Below, one piece after another: positions 32,990 to 41,010 of a stretch of DNA of 43,289 nucleotides. The stretch is taken from contig NZ_BDAY01000004.1 of NCBI RefSeq assembly GCF_001612685.1, positions 1-43,289 of the forward strand, in the 5' to 3' direction. The number at the start of each line of letters is the position of its first letter. Position 1 is the first letter of the stretch. Made by a program: the position numbers and the translations under genes. The stretch is from Nocardia altamirensis NBRC 108246. GTDB taxonomy: Bacteria > Actinomycetota > Actinomycetes > Mycobacteriales > Mycobacteriaceae. The notes below the pieces were generated by a model. That model searched no databases, had not been told where the DNA came from, and worked only from the letters and a program-made list of their open reading frames with translations.

Positions 32990-33373
32990 GGCTATCTGCG
33001 CGTGGGAGGTCAACCCGAACCCCTGCGTCCGGGCGTCAGACCGAGTCTGGCGCGCTTGCACACCCGAACCGTCACGGCGAGACGCAACAGCGGCTCCGCT
33101 CATAGGCGGGGTGCCGCCGAAAGCGGGGTTTGCTAGAAGGGTGCTGGACGTCGAATTCATCGGCGTGTTGGTAGGGCGGCACGCCGATGGGGAGACTGGA
33201 GGTTTGTCGTCGCAGCCATGTGGGTAGGGAGAAGGAGACGTTGCAGTTAGTGCCGTCCCACGGCCGAATCCGACTGGGGTGATGCGGGTCTACCAGCTAC
33301 ATGTGAGCCTTAACCTGCCATGACGGCTCTCCATATACTCTCCACATTGAACGCCATAAGGCCCCAGATCGGA

Positions 33374-33433
33374 CCATATGGCAAGTTCCCCGTAGGAGGA
33401 AAGCGCCTGGTAGGCGCCATATTTGCCATATGG
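33374..33433. repeat. Inverted repeat CCATATGGCAA / TTGCCATATGG
   Basis: CCATATGGCAA at 33374-33384 is perfectly complemented by TTGCCATATGG at 33423-33433; allowing one mismatch, the arms extend to 14 bp. Between them is a smaller hairpin GCGCC-TGGTA-GGCGC and a GTAGGAGGAAA stretch. The AT-rich arms could be a paired operator or a cruciform-forming site. Confidence 0.6.
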
Positions 33434-33456
33434 CCCGTGCTGGGCTATGCGCCCCC

Positions 33457-33541
33457 GGCGGGGCACGATATAGATGGGAACAGCGTCGACCTGCCGTTTG
33501 TAGGTGGCCAACTGGTGGTCGAAGCGGACTTCACGCTGTGA
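33457..33541. repeat. Copy A of an 85-bp diverged repeat
   Basis: This 85-bp block starts GGCGGGGCACGATATAGATG and ends TTCACGCTGTGA. It aligns without gaps to 40500-40584, with about 19 mismatches by eye. On the minus strand both copies read SQREV.F.HQ ... VPIY.VPRR, and many of the differences in the conserved parts fall on third codon positions, which suggests coding origin on that strand. Confidence 0.7.
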
Positions 33542-33968
33542 CACCCGAAGGTGTTCACGCGCGGGGTTCGACGCACCCACCCTCCGCGTCGGCTCTGCTG
33601 CGGTGAAGCACTGGACGCGATGGAGACCGACGACGGTGATGAGTTGTCAGGCGTTCAGTGGACAGACATTCCGTACCCATGCTGTGAGAGTTAGTGGGTG
33701 GGCGCGCAACGGCTGCGCTGCACGGCACCGCGGAGTTCACGGCTGCGGTTCCGGGAGGCGCATTGGGTACGGCCGACTTTGTGGTCGGCTCACTGTCGGG
33801 CGCCGGTGTGGTGGGGGAATAATTTCGATGCGCTCGGCTGGCACGCACGCGGCAATGTCGTTCGGCCGAATGATGGCGCTACAAGCGGTAAATCGGTTGG
33901 AGCGGATCTGGTGACTCTGATCGGGATAGTGACGGCCCGTCGGCCAAGGATGATCGGGGTGGATGTCG

Positions 33969-36653
33969 ATGGGGGACGCTGAAACGTTTACCGAGCGGTA
34001 CCACCGGTCCGGATCGTCGTCGGATCGAGACCAAGCGATCACCGCCTATCGTAGGGAACGATTCCAGTACGACGAAGTTCACGACAGTTGGCTGTCGTCG
34101 ACCCTGTCGATGCGCCAGCTACTTCTCGACCGTTGGCGCGCTGAGAAGGCCGCCGCCGATCTGAACGAGATCATCGACCTTAATCACGACCTTCTCGGCG
34201 ACCGGCGATTCGATGACGAGGACCGTGCAATCTTGCTGTGGAGCCAGACCACGTTGCTATGGCAGCGATCCAATCAGGAGCTGTCACTGGACGACCTCGG
34301 TCGAGCCGTGGCAACCGGTAAGGACTTGGCGGCGTTGACCGGCGATGACCACCCAGATCGATTGTCGTCCATCGGATATATGTGCCAGCAGCGGTTCCAC
34401 TCGACGCATGAATCGACAGACCTGGACGCCGCGATCGAGCTGTGCCGCCGGTCCGTTCGCACTCCGGCCGACGACGCGGCAGAACAGGGCCGCCGACTCT
34501 CTAACCTGTTTGGCGCATTGACCATACTCGCCGACGAAACGCACGAGATAACGGACTTCGACGCCGCTGTCGAAGTTGCTCGGGCCGCTGTCGCGCTGTA
34601 TCCGGATGGAGATCCGCCGCGGGCGCAGCACTTGAATAATCTCGCTGCGGCCCTGTGCGGACGGTTCCAGCGCTCGGGTGCCGAGCACGACCTCGATCAG
34701 TCGGTCCGATACAGCCGAGAAGCGTGGCGCACGGCCCCGAACGAACAGGAACGACTGAGCTACGGCGCCACGTTGCTAGTGACGCTGGCCTTTCGCCTGG
34801 ACCGCTTCGGGGACACGATCGCACTCGACGAGGCACTAGGACTACTCAAGCAAGGGTGGTTTCCGGAGCCAAGTTGGCTGGGAAGCATCCGAACGCTCGC
34901 CGAGGCGGTACGTCGCCACATCGGAGACCTGTCGATCGATGCCGATTTGCTCAACTCCTTGCTGTCCGCGTATGCGCGCGGGCTCATCAGGATGAGTATC
35001 GACATCATGGATGCGGGCGCAAAGGCACGCGACCTTCGACTCATCGACGGAGCGGGAGACCTTCTGGCTACCGCCGAAGCCATCAGCGACACAGCCGAAT
35101 CCTGGATCTACCAGAGCCTGCGGGGACAGCTCCTCATCCGGCGGTGGCAGGTCAGTGGCGCACGCGGGAACCTGGACGAGGCAATCGAGTTGCTGCTCAA
35201 TGTAAGCACCGACCCATCGGCGCAGCATATGGCTGCCACACACCTCAAGGACGCAGCGACTGCGCTGACGCGTCGTTTTCGGCGGCGGCGCAGGAAATCA
35301 GACTTGGAGGATGCTGCCCGGTACATGGCACGAGCGCTCGCCCTGACCGACGACTCCTCGGAGGATCGCAGGGAGATGGTGGAACCTTTACAGGGGATGC
35401 AGGCGCACCTCGCCGACCCGCCGATGCTGATCAATCACTCCGATATGGGTGAAGCTGACCGCGAGGACCTCAACTCCCCACATGGGCTAGCGAACATGAA
35501 CGCTTGGCACCGAGGAGAGCCGCGCGACTCCGGCTTGACCTGGATACAAGCCGGTCCAGACGATCACCCAGTGCGTCGGTCGATCCCGAGTGACCCGAGG
35601 GTGCTATTCCTTCGGACGTTCACTGCGGACGACGCCAGCTATGTCGTACTGAACAGCCTGGCGATGGCGCTCGACGGCGGGGTGGGCCGCATCGACATCG
35701 TCAGCGACCTGCGCGACCGGAGTGAAATCGAGCGGCACTGGACGACGGCGTTCGGCGCCAGCTCACCAACCGAACGTATTAACTTTGTAGCGTCCACCCC
35801 GGATGGCTGGCGACAGGAGATCTTGCACCGGATCGCGTTGACCGATGTAATCGTCCTACACGTCTCCCCGAAGGACGTGAACTTTCCAGAGTTCCCATTC
35901 GGACCACCCAGCACTAAATTGGGCGGTGACGGGGTCTGGGAACGAATCATGGATGCGCCACTGTCACGTCCCATTACCGGCCCTGGGCTACTGCGAGAAG
36001 TCGTTTACCTCAACCGTTTGCGCCGGTTGCCGATGACCATCGTGATCTGCGACGACCGGTACCAGGAGACGCTCGATGACATGATCGCTCTCAGCGGTTT
36101 GATGGGTGATGCGACAGATCTCGCGGGGAACTTCGTCACGCCGCGATTCGCCGCGATCGACAAGCAGCTCGGACACCTGCACAAGGCGTACCGCGGCCTG
36201 ACCTACAGACGGCTCGAGGGAGCGGCGGTGCTGCCCGGCTTGTCCGACGCGATCAGCCGAACGCTGGCCGACATGCGCACCGCCGACCTCACGCCTCCGA
36301 CCCTGCCGTGGCGCCCACAGGACCTGGTGGGACGCTCGCCGACACCACGGCGACTGCCACCGGACAACCAGCCGAAGATTATCGGCTCCACCGACGTCGA
36401 AATGGTGCTGTTCCTACCGCAAGGAGAAATCACGGAGATCGATCATCGCGAGGTGCTGACCATCCTGAACCGCGAGGCGATCGCCACCGGGTGCCCCTAC
36501 TGCCGCGCGCCTTTTGACCGAATGTTCTTCTTTGTCAACGGACTGTGGACGGCGGAGAAACGCGCCGCCGTGGGTACTCCAGATCTCTTGGCCAAGTGCC
36601 AAATCTGTGGACACAAGTCCAGTCAAATGAGCGAGATATTGATGCCCCAATAG
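33969..36653 (+). CDS. TPR protein with TIR-like domain and C-terminal zinc ribbon
   Basis: About 894 residues. ATG 33969 is preferred over ATG 33963 because GGGGTGG ends at 33962. Residues 20-480 are helical repeats of the actinobacterial TPR style (TDLDAAIELCRRSVRTP, FDAAVEVARAAVALYPDGDP, NLDEAIELLLNVS). Residues about 540-780 look like a TIR-type Rossmann domain: DPRVLFLRTFTADD, RIDIVSDLRDRSEIERHW, DVIVLHVSPKD, then GLLREVVYLNRLRRLPMTIV with Glu677 where TIR NADases keep their catalytic Glu. A zinc ribbon closes it (CPYC at 842, CQIC at 877). The TIR assignment is moderate. It lies 43 bp before the SLOG-like membrane gene, so the two form an operon. Confidence 0.6.
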   Translation: MGDAETFTERYHRSGSSSDRDQAITAYRRERFQYDEVHDSWLSSTLSMRQLLLDRWRAEKAAADLNEIIDLNHDLLGDRRFDDEDRAILLWSQTTLLWQRSNQELSLDDLGRAVATGKDLAALTGDDHPDRLSSIGYMCQQRFHSTHESTDLDAAIELCRRSVRTPADDAAEQGRRLSNLFGALTILADETHEITDFDAAVEVARAAVALYPDGDPPRAQHLNNLAAALCGRFQRSGAEHDLDQSVRYSREAWRTAPNEQERLSYGATLLVTLAFRLDRFGDTIALDEALGLLKQGWFPEPSWLGSIRTLAEAVRRHIGDLSIDADLLNSLLSAYARGLIRMSIDIMDAGAKARDLRLIDGAGDLLATAEAISDTAESWIYQSLRGQLLIRRWQVSGARGNLDEAIELLLNVSTDPSAQHMAATHLKDAATALTRRFRRRRRKSDLEDAARYMARALALTDDSSEDRREMVEPLQGMQAHLADPPMLINHSDMGEADREDLNSPHGLANMNAWHRGEPRDSGLTWIQAGPDDHPVRRSIPSDPRVLFLRTFTADDASYVVLNSLAMALDGGVGRIDIVSDLRDRSEIERHWTTAFGASSPTERINFVASTPDGWRQEILHRIALTDVIVLHVSPKDVNFPEFPFGPPSTKLGGDGVWERIMDAPLSRPITGPGLLREVVYLNRLRRLPMTIVICDDRYQETLDDMIALSGLMGDATDLAGNFVTPRFAAIDKQLGHLHKAYRGLTYRRLEGAAVLPGLSDAISRTLADMRTADLTPPTLPWRPQDLVGRSPTPRRLPPDNQPKIIGSTDVEMVLFLPQGEITEIDHREVLTILNREAIATGCPYCRAPFDRMFFFVNGLWTAEKRAAVGTPDLLAKCQICGHKSSQMSEILMPQ

Positions 36654-36696
36654 CCGCTCACAATAGAGCAGCCTCTTTGCAACGAACGGAGACATC

Positions 36697-37743
36697 GTGC
36701 GCCCGTCGATCGTCATCACCGGCAGCGGCTCACCCCACCGGCAGTACACCCCGCCACTCAAAGACCTGCCCGGTCTCCCCGACGCGTGCGAGGCGATTGG
36801 TCGTGAACTTGTCCTGAGCGGCTGCGACCTCGTGGTCTTCTCCAGCAGCGAAGACTACATCGAGAAGGACGTGGTCCGCGGCTACCTGAGCGCCCTCGAC
36901 ATGAACCACCCAGGCACGGTAATCGTGCGAACACCCTACGACCGAGAGGTGAACTTCGACGTCCCCGAACACCTGAAGCACGTCGTCCAGATCAAGCCGG
37001 ACGCCGCCGCCGAGTGGGAGGTGTCGTTCTATCGGGAGCTGTTCAAAACTGACGGGTTAATCGTGATCGGCGGCGGCCGGGCGACCCGAATCGCGGGCAT
37101 ATTGGCCATCGCGCAACACACCCCGATAATCGCTCTCGCCACCTTCGGCGCAAGCGCCCTGTCCGTCTGGCACCACCTTGATCGCCATCGCAACGACGTC
37201 ACCGACGATGATCTACACCTGATGGCAGGTCCGTGGGCGGAGCACTCAGCGGCCGCGCTGGTGAGCAGCCTGCTCGACCAACTCGCCAGGCGGCATGAAA
37301 TACTCCGGCGGCGCAAAAGGAACGAGGCGAAATTACAATGGACTCGAACTGTGCACGGGCTAGCAGCCATTCTCGCGCTTGCTCTCGCCGCGTTTACCGT
37401 TTGGCTGAGTTTCGGCACCGCTACCGCTGCGACGGCCGTGGCGTATCTCCTGTTAGGCCCACTGCTGACCGCGATCGGAGGCGCTCTGCTGCGCGATACC
37501 CGTTCCGACAAGCCGAACCTGGTGTGGTCAGCAGCACGTGGCCTCGGAGCCGGCATGCTTGCCGCCACGTTGTATGTGGCGTCTCAACAGTTAACGAATC
37601 CAGACCCGTTCACTGCCGACACAGCCCGCCGACTGGCTTGGTTCCTCGTGCCGATCGGCTTCGCCGCTGGCTACACTGTCGACCTCATTTTCGACAAACT
37701 CCGCCGCGTAGACGCCCTTGCAGAACAACCATTCACACGTTAG
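36697..37743 (+). CDS. SLOG-like nucleotide-sensor domain fused to four transmembrane helices
   Basis: A protein of 348 residues. GTG 36697 has CGGAGA upstream. Residues 1-205 resemble the SLOG/LOG Rossmannoid fold: SIVITGSGSP at the start, ACEAIGRELVLSGCDLVVFS, then TDGLIVIGGGRATRIAGILA and HTPIIALATFGASALSVW. After a basic stretch (RRRKRNEAKLQW) come four hydrophobic helices (near 221-241, 244-262, 277-295 and 311-330) and a short tail. SLOG domains bind nucleotide-derived ligands, for example in ThsA of Thoeris, and TM-fused versions are predicted pore-type effectors. Together with the TIR-like partner it suggests signal-gated membrane damage; this is inferred. Confidence 0.62.
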   Translation: MRPSIVITGSGSPHRQYTPPLKDLPGLPDACEAIGRELVLSGCDLVVFSSSEDYIEKDVVRGYLSALDMNHPGTVIVRTPYDREVNFDVPEHLKHVVQIKPDAAAEWEVSFYRELFKTDGLIVIGGGRATRIAGILAIAQHTPIIALATFGASALSVWHHLDRHRNDVTDDDLHLMAGPWAEHSAAALVSSLLDQLARRHEILRRRKRNEAKLQWTRTVHGLAAILALALAAFTVWLSFGTATAATAVAYLLLGPLLTAIGGALLRDTRSDKPNLVWSAARGLGAGMLAATLYVASQQLTNPDPFTADTARRLAWFLVPIGFAAGYTVDLIFDKLRRVDALAEQPFTR

Positions 37744-38429
37744 ACAATATCGAACGCGTATGACGACGTGCTTTCTGTAATTACTGCCTGAGAATCGTTC
37801 TCTGCTGCGGTGTTACGCGAGGATTTTTCAAGATACTGTCCGGCAGCGCCCACTGTCGATTTCGGCGCGATCCTGGATCAGGCACAATTTTCGTGATTCG
37901 GTTGGCCTGGCTGGTCAGTCGTTGTCGCCCGGTCCGATCGTCAATTCCTCCCGTTTAACCGGCGGAGTGCATGCATTCGGTTTTTGCACAACTCCTTCGT
38001 CTCCGGCGAGCGAGACTCTCACGGCTATCGCTCATCTCGACCATCGTCACGATCGTCTTGGCCGGGCTGGGTTAGGCGCGGCGGGTGTCAGGCAATGCTC
38101 GGGCACCATTGCCGGAAGACGAGTTGGCCGCGCGGCGCTGATTTTGTCCCGTCGTCTCTGACCGCGCGGTTGTTCGCGACGGCCGACGGCGCTGGTGTTC
38201 GATAGTAGGGCGGTGTTCACGACAGCGGGCGCGTCATCCCACCGCAACGGGTTGACGCGCGCCCAGCGATGTAGCGGTACCTGCTAAACCAACTGGCCAT
38301 TTTGTTCTCCACAACCTTCCGAGGCTGCGATGTTTGCCGTGCTCAGTTACCCGGGGAGTTGTCGAAGCATGAGCATCAAAGTCTTCGAAAGTGTCGATGA
38401 CTCGTCTGTCCCGATCGTAGGATTGACCG
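37744..38429. other. Intergenic region with repeat copy and hairpin
   Basis: About 690 bp with no frame I can support. It carries one copy of a 39-bp repeat (37812-37850) and a 7-bp hairpin GGCAATG/CATTGCC at 38091-38113 with a 9-base loop. The composition is more AT-rich than core regions, in keeping with mobile-element remains. Confidence 0.45.
37812..37850. repeat. 39-bp repeat, copy 1
   Basis: The core TTCAAGATACTGTCCGGCAG recurs at 39587-39625 as TTCAAGATAGTGTCCGGCAG in the same orientation. The whole 39-bp blocks differ at about six positions. They flank the hypothetical membrane-anchored protein gene and may be decayed transposon ends. Confidence 0.55.
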
Positions 38430-39203
38430 GTGCTGGCGCTGCTGAGGCAATCGATACTGTTGGTTGCTGATTCCTCCTCAGAGATGCCCCCTCCTGTCAG
38501 TCCTGCGACAATCATCGTGAGGCCCCCTGACGTGTATGTCCAGCCTTCGTCAAGTGGGTGGGCGATTCCATTGGCGACTCTAATCGCGGCAGTCGTAGCA
38601 GGAATCTTTCTTACATTGAATGAGCACCTTAAGCGGAAGCGAGAGGATCGTCGTCAATGGGATAAGGAGGTTCGCGATTTATGCGTCGACGCTTTGAGGA
38701 TCGCGGACGAGCTCAGGGGATTGATGTGGGACGCGACCGCTCGGGTTCACCGTTTTCCAAAACCCAGCAAATTCGCGCCGATAGAGCTGGCTCTACGCCT
38801 CCGCCACACCCGGCCTGACTTGCCTATTTCGCCAGAACAAGAATACCGCAAATCCCTTCACCCTCGCGCATCACAACTGAGCGAACAGCTTCATGACATC
38901 TTCGAGCGCGTGAATCTGATCGGCCCGCCGGGCACGATCGAGGCTTGTCGATCGCTAGCTGAGGTAGCGCAGAACGCAACCGACGGCCTACACGACGGGA
39001 TAGCAACGAAACAGGGGAGGCGCAACATCTCGTATCATCGCTCGCAACTTGTCCAGGCGGTTAAATACGACATGCGCATCCACGTGACCAGCCCGGAGAA
39101 CGATCGAGTCCTGCGAGCAGAAAGCAGACTGTATCGGGTACTCCCGCAGTTCCTGAAGAATCGGCTGTACTACAGAATTGCTAAGAATTATAAAGTCTTG
39201 TAA
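38430..39203 (+). CDS. Hypothetical protein with one transmembrane helix
   Basis: A protein of 257 residues from GTG 38430 (AGGA seven bases upstream); ATG 38484 is an alternative start. A short external N-terminus rich in Pro and Ser precedes one helix (WAIPLATLIAAVVAGIFLTL). A basic stop-transfer follows (KRKREDRRQWDKEVRD), then a 180-residue cytoplasmic, mostly helical domain (LCVDALRIADELRGLMW, ASQLSEQLHDIFERVNLIG). Codon use is poorer in G/C than in core genes, a sign of transfer. It lies between the two copies of the 39-bp repeat. The family is not recognised; a role with the TIR-SLOG pair is possible but unsupported. Confidence 0.6.
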   Translation: MLALLRQSILLVADSSSEMPPPVSPATIIVRPPDVYVQPSSSGWAIPLATLIAAVVAGIFLTLNEHLKRKREDRRQWDKEVRDLCVDALRIADELRGLMWDATARVHRFPKPSKFAPIELALRLRHTRPDLPISPEQEYRKSLHPRASQLSEQLHDIFERVNLIGPPGTIEACRSLAEVAQNATDGLHDGIATKQGRRNISYHRSQLVQAVKYDMRIHVTSPENDRVLRAESRLYRVLPQFLKNRLYYRIAKNYKVL

Positions 39204-39924
39204 TTCTGAGCCGCATCGCGAGACCTCCTTTGGATCGGCAAGCAACGCACGGGTTTCGCCAGTCAATCGCCCCGCCGTGGAAGTTCCGCATTGGGTTTGA
39301 TATATCTCGTGGTGAAGTGGAAGGCCAGCCTTCGGATTGGCTTGGATGCTCCTGTGTCACCGTGATCTGCCCCGTAGCTGTAGCTATTCGCCAAGTCCGA
39401 CACGAGCATACGAAGGACCGGTGGGTCGATTACGAGCAGTGCCGACATCGGGATATCCCACCCGCCAATCGACCAAGCGAAGGCCGGATGCCGTTTGCTG
39501 CGTCGGTGGCCGGATTCTGCAACCGATGTCGCCGTTGACACCGTTCAGCATTCCCGTAGCTAAGGTGTTGCCCAATTCTGCGCGGCGTCACGCGAGGCCT
39601 GTTCAAGATAGTGTCCGGCAGTGCCGAGACCGTCCCGTCCACGACTGCCACCGGTAAACCGTCGAAACGTTCAGGCTGTGTTGTTGAGCCCGTTCTTTCG
39701 GGCAGGTTGTGGGACACAACGATCGGCCCCTTCGGCCACCGTGTCACCAAGAAGCCTGGCGAGCAAGCGCGGTACCGATATTGGCCATACCGGTAAGCCG
39801 ACAGCGGCGCCCTCGCCCGTCTTGTTGGCGTCGGCTGCTGCTCTGACGTGCTCGCGTCGGGTGTCTGTACACGGGCGATTCTGTTGGGGCGGCAGTTCGC
39901 CGGTACCTTGCGCCGAGGTTCAGG
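39204..39924. other. Intergenic region downstream of lsr2
   Basis: About 720 bp with no supported gene. It holds the second copy of the 39-bp repeat (39587-39625) and a small GCCCG-TTCTTT-CGGGC hairpin at 39688-39703, which could end minus-strand transcription from lsr2. Short frames on both strands look random. Confidence 0.4.
39587..39625. repeat. 39-bp repeat, copy 2
   Basis: This is the second copy of the block at 37812-37850, in direct orientation, 1.77 kb away. It starts GTCACGCGAGGCCTGTTCAA and ends TGTCCGGCAGTGCC. Confidence 0.55.
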
Positions 39925-40260
39925 CTATGCGTTCGCCGTGTTGTATGCCTCGGTGATGTCAGCGGAGATGCGTCCTCGTGCCGATACTTTGTGTCCGTTC
40001 TTGGTTGCCCAGTCGCGGATGGCGGCTGAGTCCTCACGGGTGGCCATTGGCCGGGTCTTGGAGCTCTTGCCCCGCGGTGCGCGTCCGACCTTGCGGGCGT
40101 GGGGAGTCCAGTGCTCGAAGATGCCGCGCAGTGTGCTGGCGTTGAGCACGGACAAATCGATCTCGTAGCTGACCCCGTCGAGTCCGAAGACGACGGTTTC
40201 TTCGGCGGAGGATTTGCCGTCATAGTCATCGACGAGGGTGACAACAACTTGGCGTGCCAT
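39925..40260 (-). CDS. lsr2: Lsr2 family nucleoid-associated protein
   Basis: A protein of 111 residues. The N-terminal dimerisation part is ARQVVVTLVDDYDGKSSAEE then TVVFGLDGVSYEIDLS. A basic linker follows (ARKVGRAPRGKSSKTRP). The C-terminal DNA-binding domain is IRDWATKNGHKVSARGRISA, with the AT-hook-like RGR at residues 95-97. Lsr2 is the actinobacterial H-NS counterpart: it bridges AT-rich DNA and silences foreign genes. ATG 40260 follows GGAGGAAA. An Lsr2 inside an accessory island is often a second, element-borne copy rather than the core gene; whether that holds here cannot be seen from this window. Confidence 0.92.
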   Translation of the reverse strand: MARQVVVTLVDDYDGKSSAEETVVFGLDGVSYEIDLSVLNASTLRGIFEHWTPHARKVGRAPRGKSSKTRPMATREDSAAIRDWATKNGHKVSARGRISADITEAYNTANA

Positions 40261-40272
40261 AGGAAATTTCCT
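40261..40272. promoter_or_regulatory. Perfect 12-bp palindrome over the lsr2 ribosome site
   Basis: AGGAAATTTCCT lies directly upstream of the lsr2 start codon (40260) and includes part of the Shine-Dalgarno GGAGGAAA. It is AT-rich, as Lsr2 prefers, so it might allow self-control by Lsr2, or pair within the mRNA. It could also be chance. Confidence 0.4.
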
Positions 40273-40499
40273 CCGTAACTGATGATCGGCGGGTGTCGGG
40301 TGGCAATGGTAGCCGAATAGGCAAGCAGGCCAGGTTGCCCGGATAGCGGGTGTCGTTTCGGTGCAGGGGGTCTCGGTGCCTGGCGAGCGGCCTTTGTTGT
40401 AACGACCTGGAGCTCCTGGGGTGTTGTACGCGGAGGTGTGTTGGATGAAAGCTGTTGATTGCAAACAGGATTCGCATGGGGTCGGAGGGCCGCCTCCTC

Positions 40500-40584
40500 G
40501 GCGGGGCACCATATAGATGGGAACGGTGCCGACCAGCATCTTCTTTATGGTCGGTTGGTGCTCGAAGCTGACTTCGCGCTGTGA
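40500..40584. repeat. Copy B of the 85-bp diverged repeat
   Basis: This is the gap-free counterpart of 33457-33541, starting GGCGGGGCACCATATAGATG and ending TTCGCGCTGTGA, about 240 bp upstream of the lsr2 start. The two copies lie in the same orientation and bracket the TIR-SLOG pair. About 1.2 kb (40261-41768) around it has no supported gene other than the conserved reading on the minus strand. Confidence 0.7.
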
Positions 40585-41010
40585 CGGTCGCCGATCGTTG
40601 TATCGGTTCGGACCTCGGGGGCGGTCCGAACAGCGCCCACACAAACGCCTACCCGTCGGTCACTGATCTGCTGGGTCTGATGGCGATGCTTTCCCCAGCT
40701 GGTGTGGGACGCCTTCGGGGTCTCGCGCATCTCGTTTGCCGTCCCGAAGCAGTGGGCCCGCCAGCACCGGCATTCGACTGGGACCAGGACGTGATCCAGA
40801 AGCCTGCCAACGTCGGACCGCACGATTGGCCGCCGACCGTCGCGACCCCGCCGGGCCCAGCCGCGTGAGTACCGGATCGATCGATTCTCAACATGCGCGT
40901 CTCGTGCAACCCGGCGCCCGGGGCCTCCACCGAATTCGAGGACGACTATCGATTCTTCAGCTGCTTCACTCTCTCTATTGCCATGGCGACATCGTCAACG
41001 GCCGCCGTTT

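Larger units (their letters stand above)
32990..33968. other. Long intergenic region with structured repeats
   Basis: About 980 bp without a convincing gene. It holds an 11-13 bp inverted repeat (33374-33433) and one copy of an 85-bp sequence found again at 40500. A plus-strand frame GTG 33692 to about 33823 (VGGRATAALHGTAEFTAAVP...) has coding-like composition but only about 43 residues. The region marks the left border of the accessory island. Confidence 0.45.

Noticed and set aside
33504..33914. Plus-strand frame upstream of the TPR-TIR gene
   Set aside because: It is rich in Arg/Cys/Trp with no ribosome site, and other frames in the same stretch are equally open.
40585..40868. Plus-strand frame starting beside repeat copy B (TVADRCIGSDLGGG...)
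   Set aside because: Codon bias is acceptable, but there is no ribosome site or motif and an open frame exists opposite.
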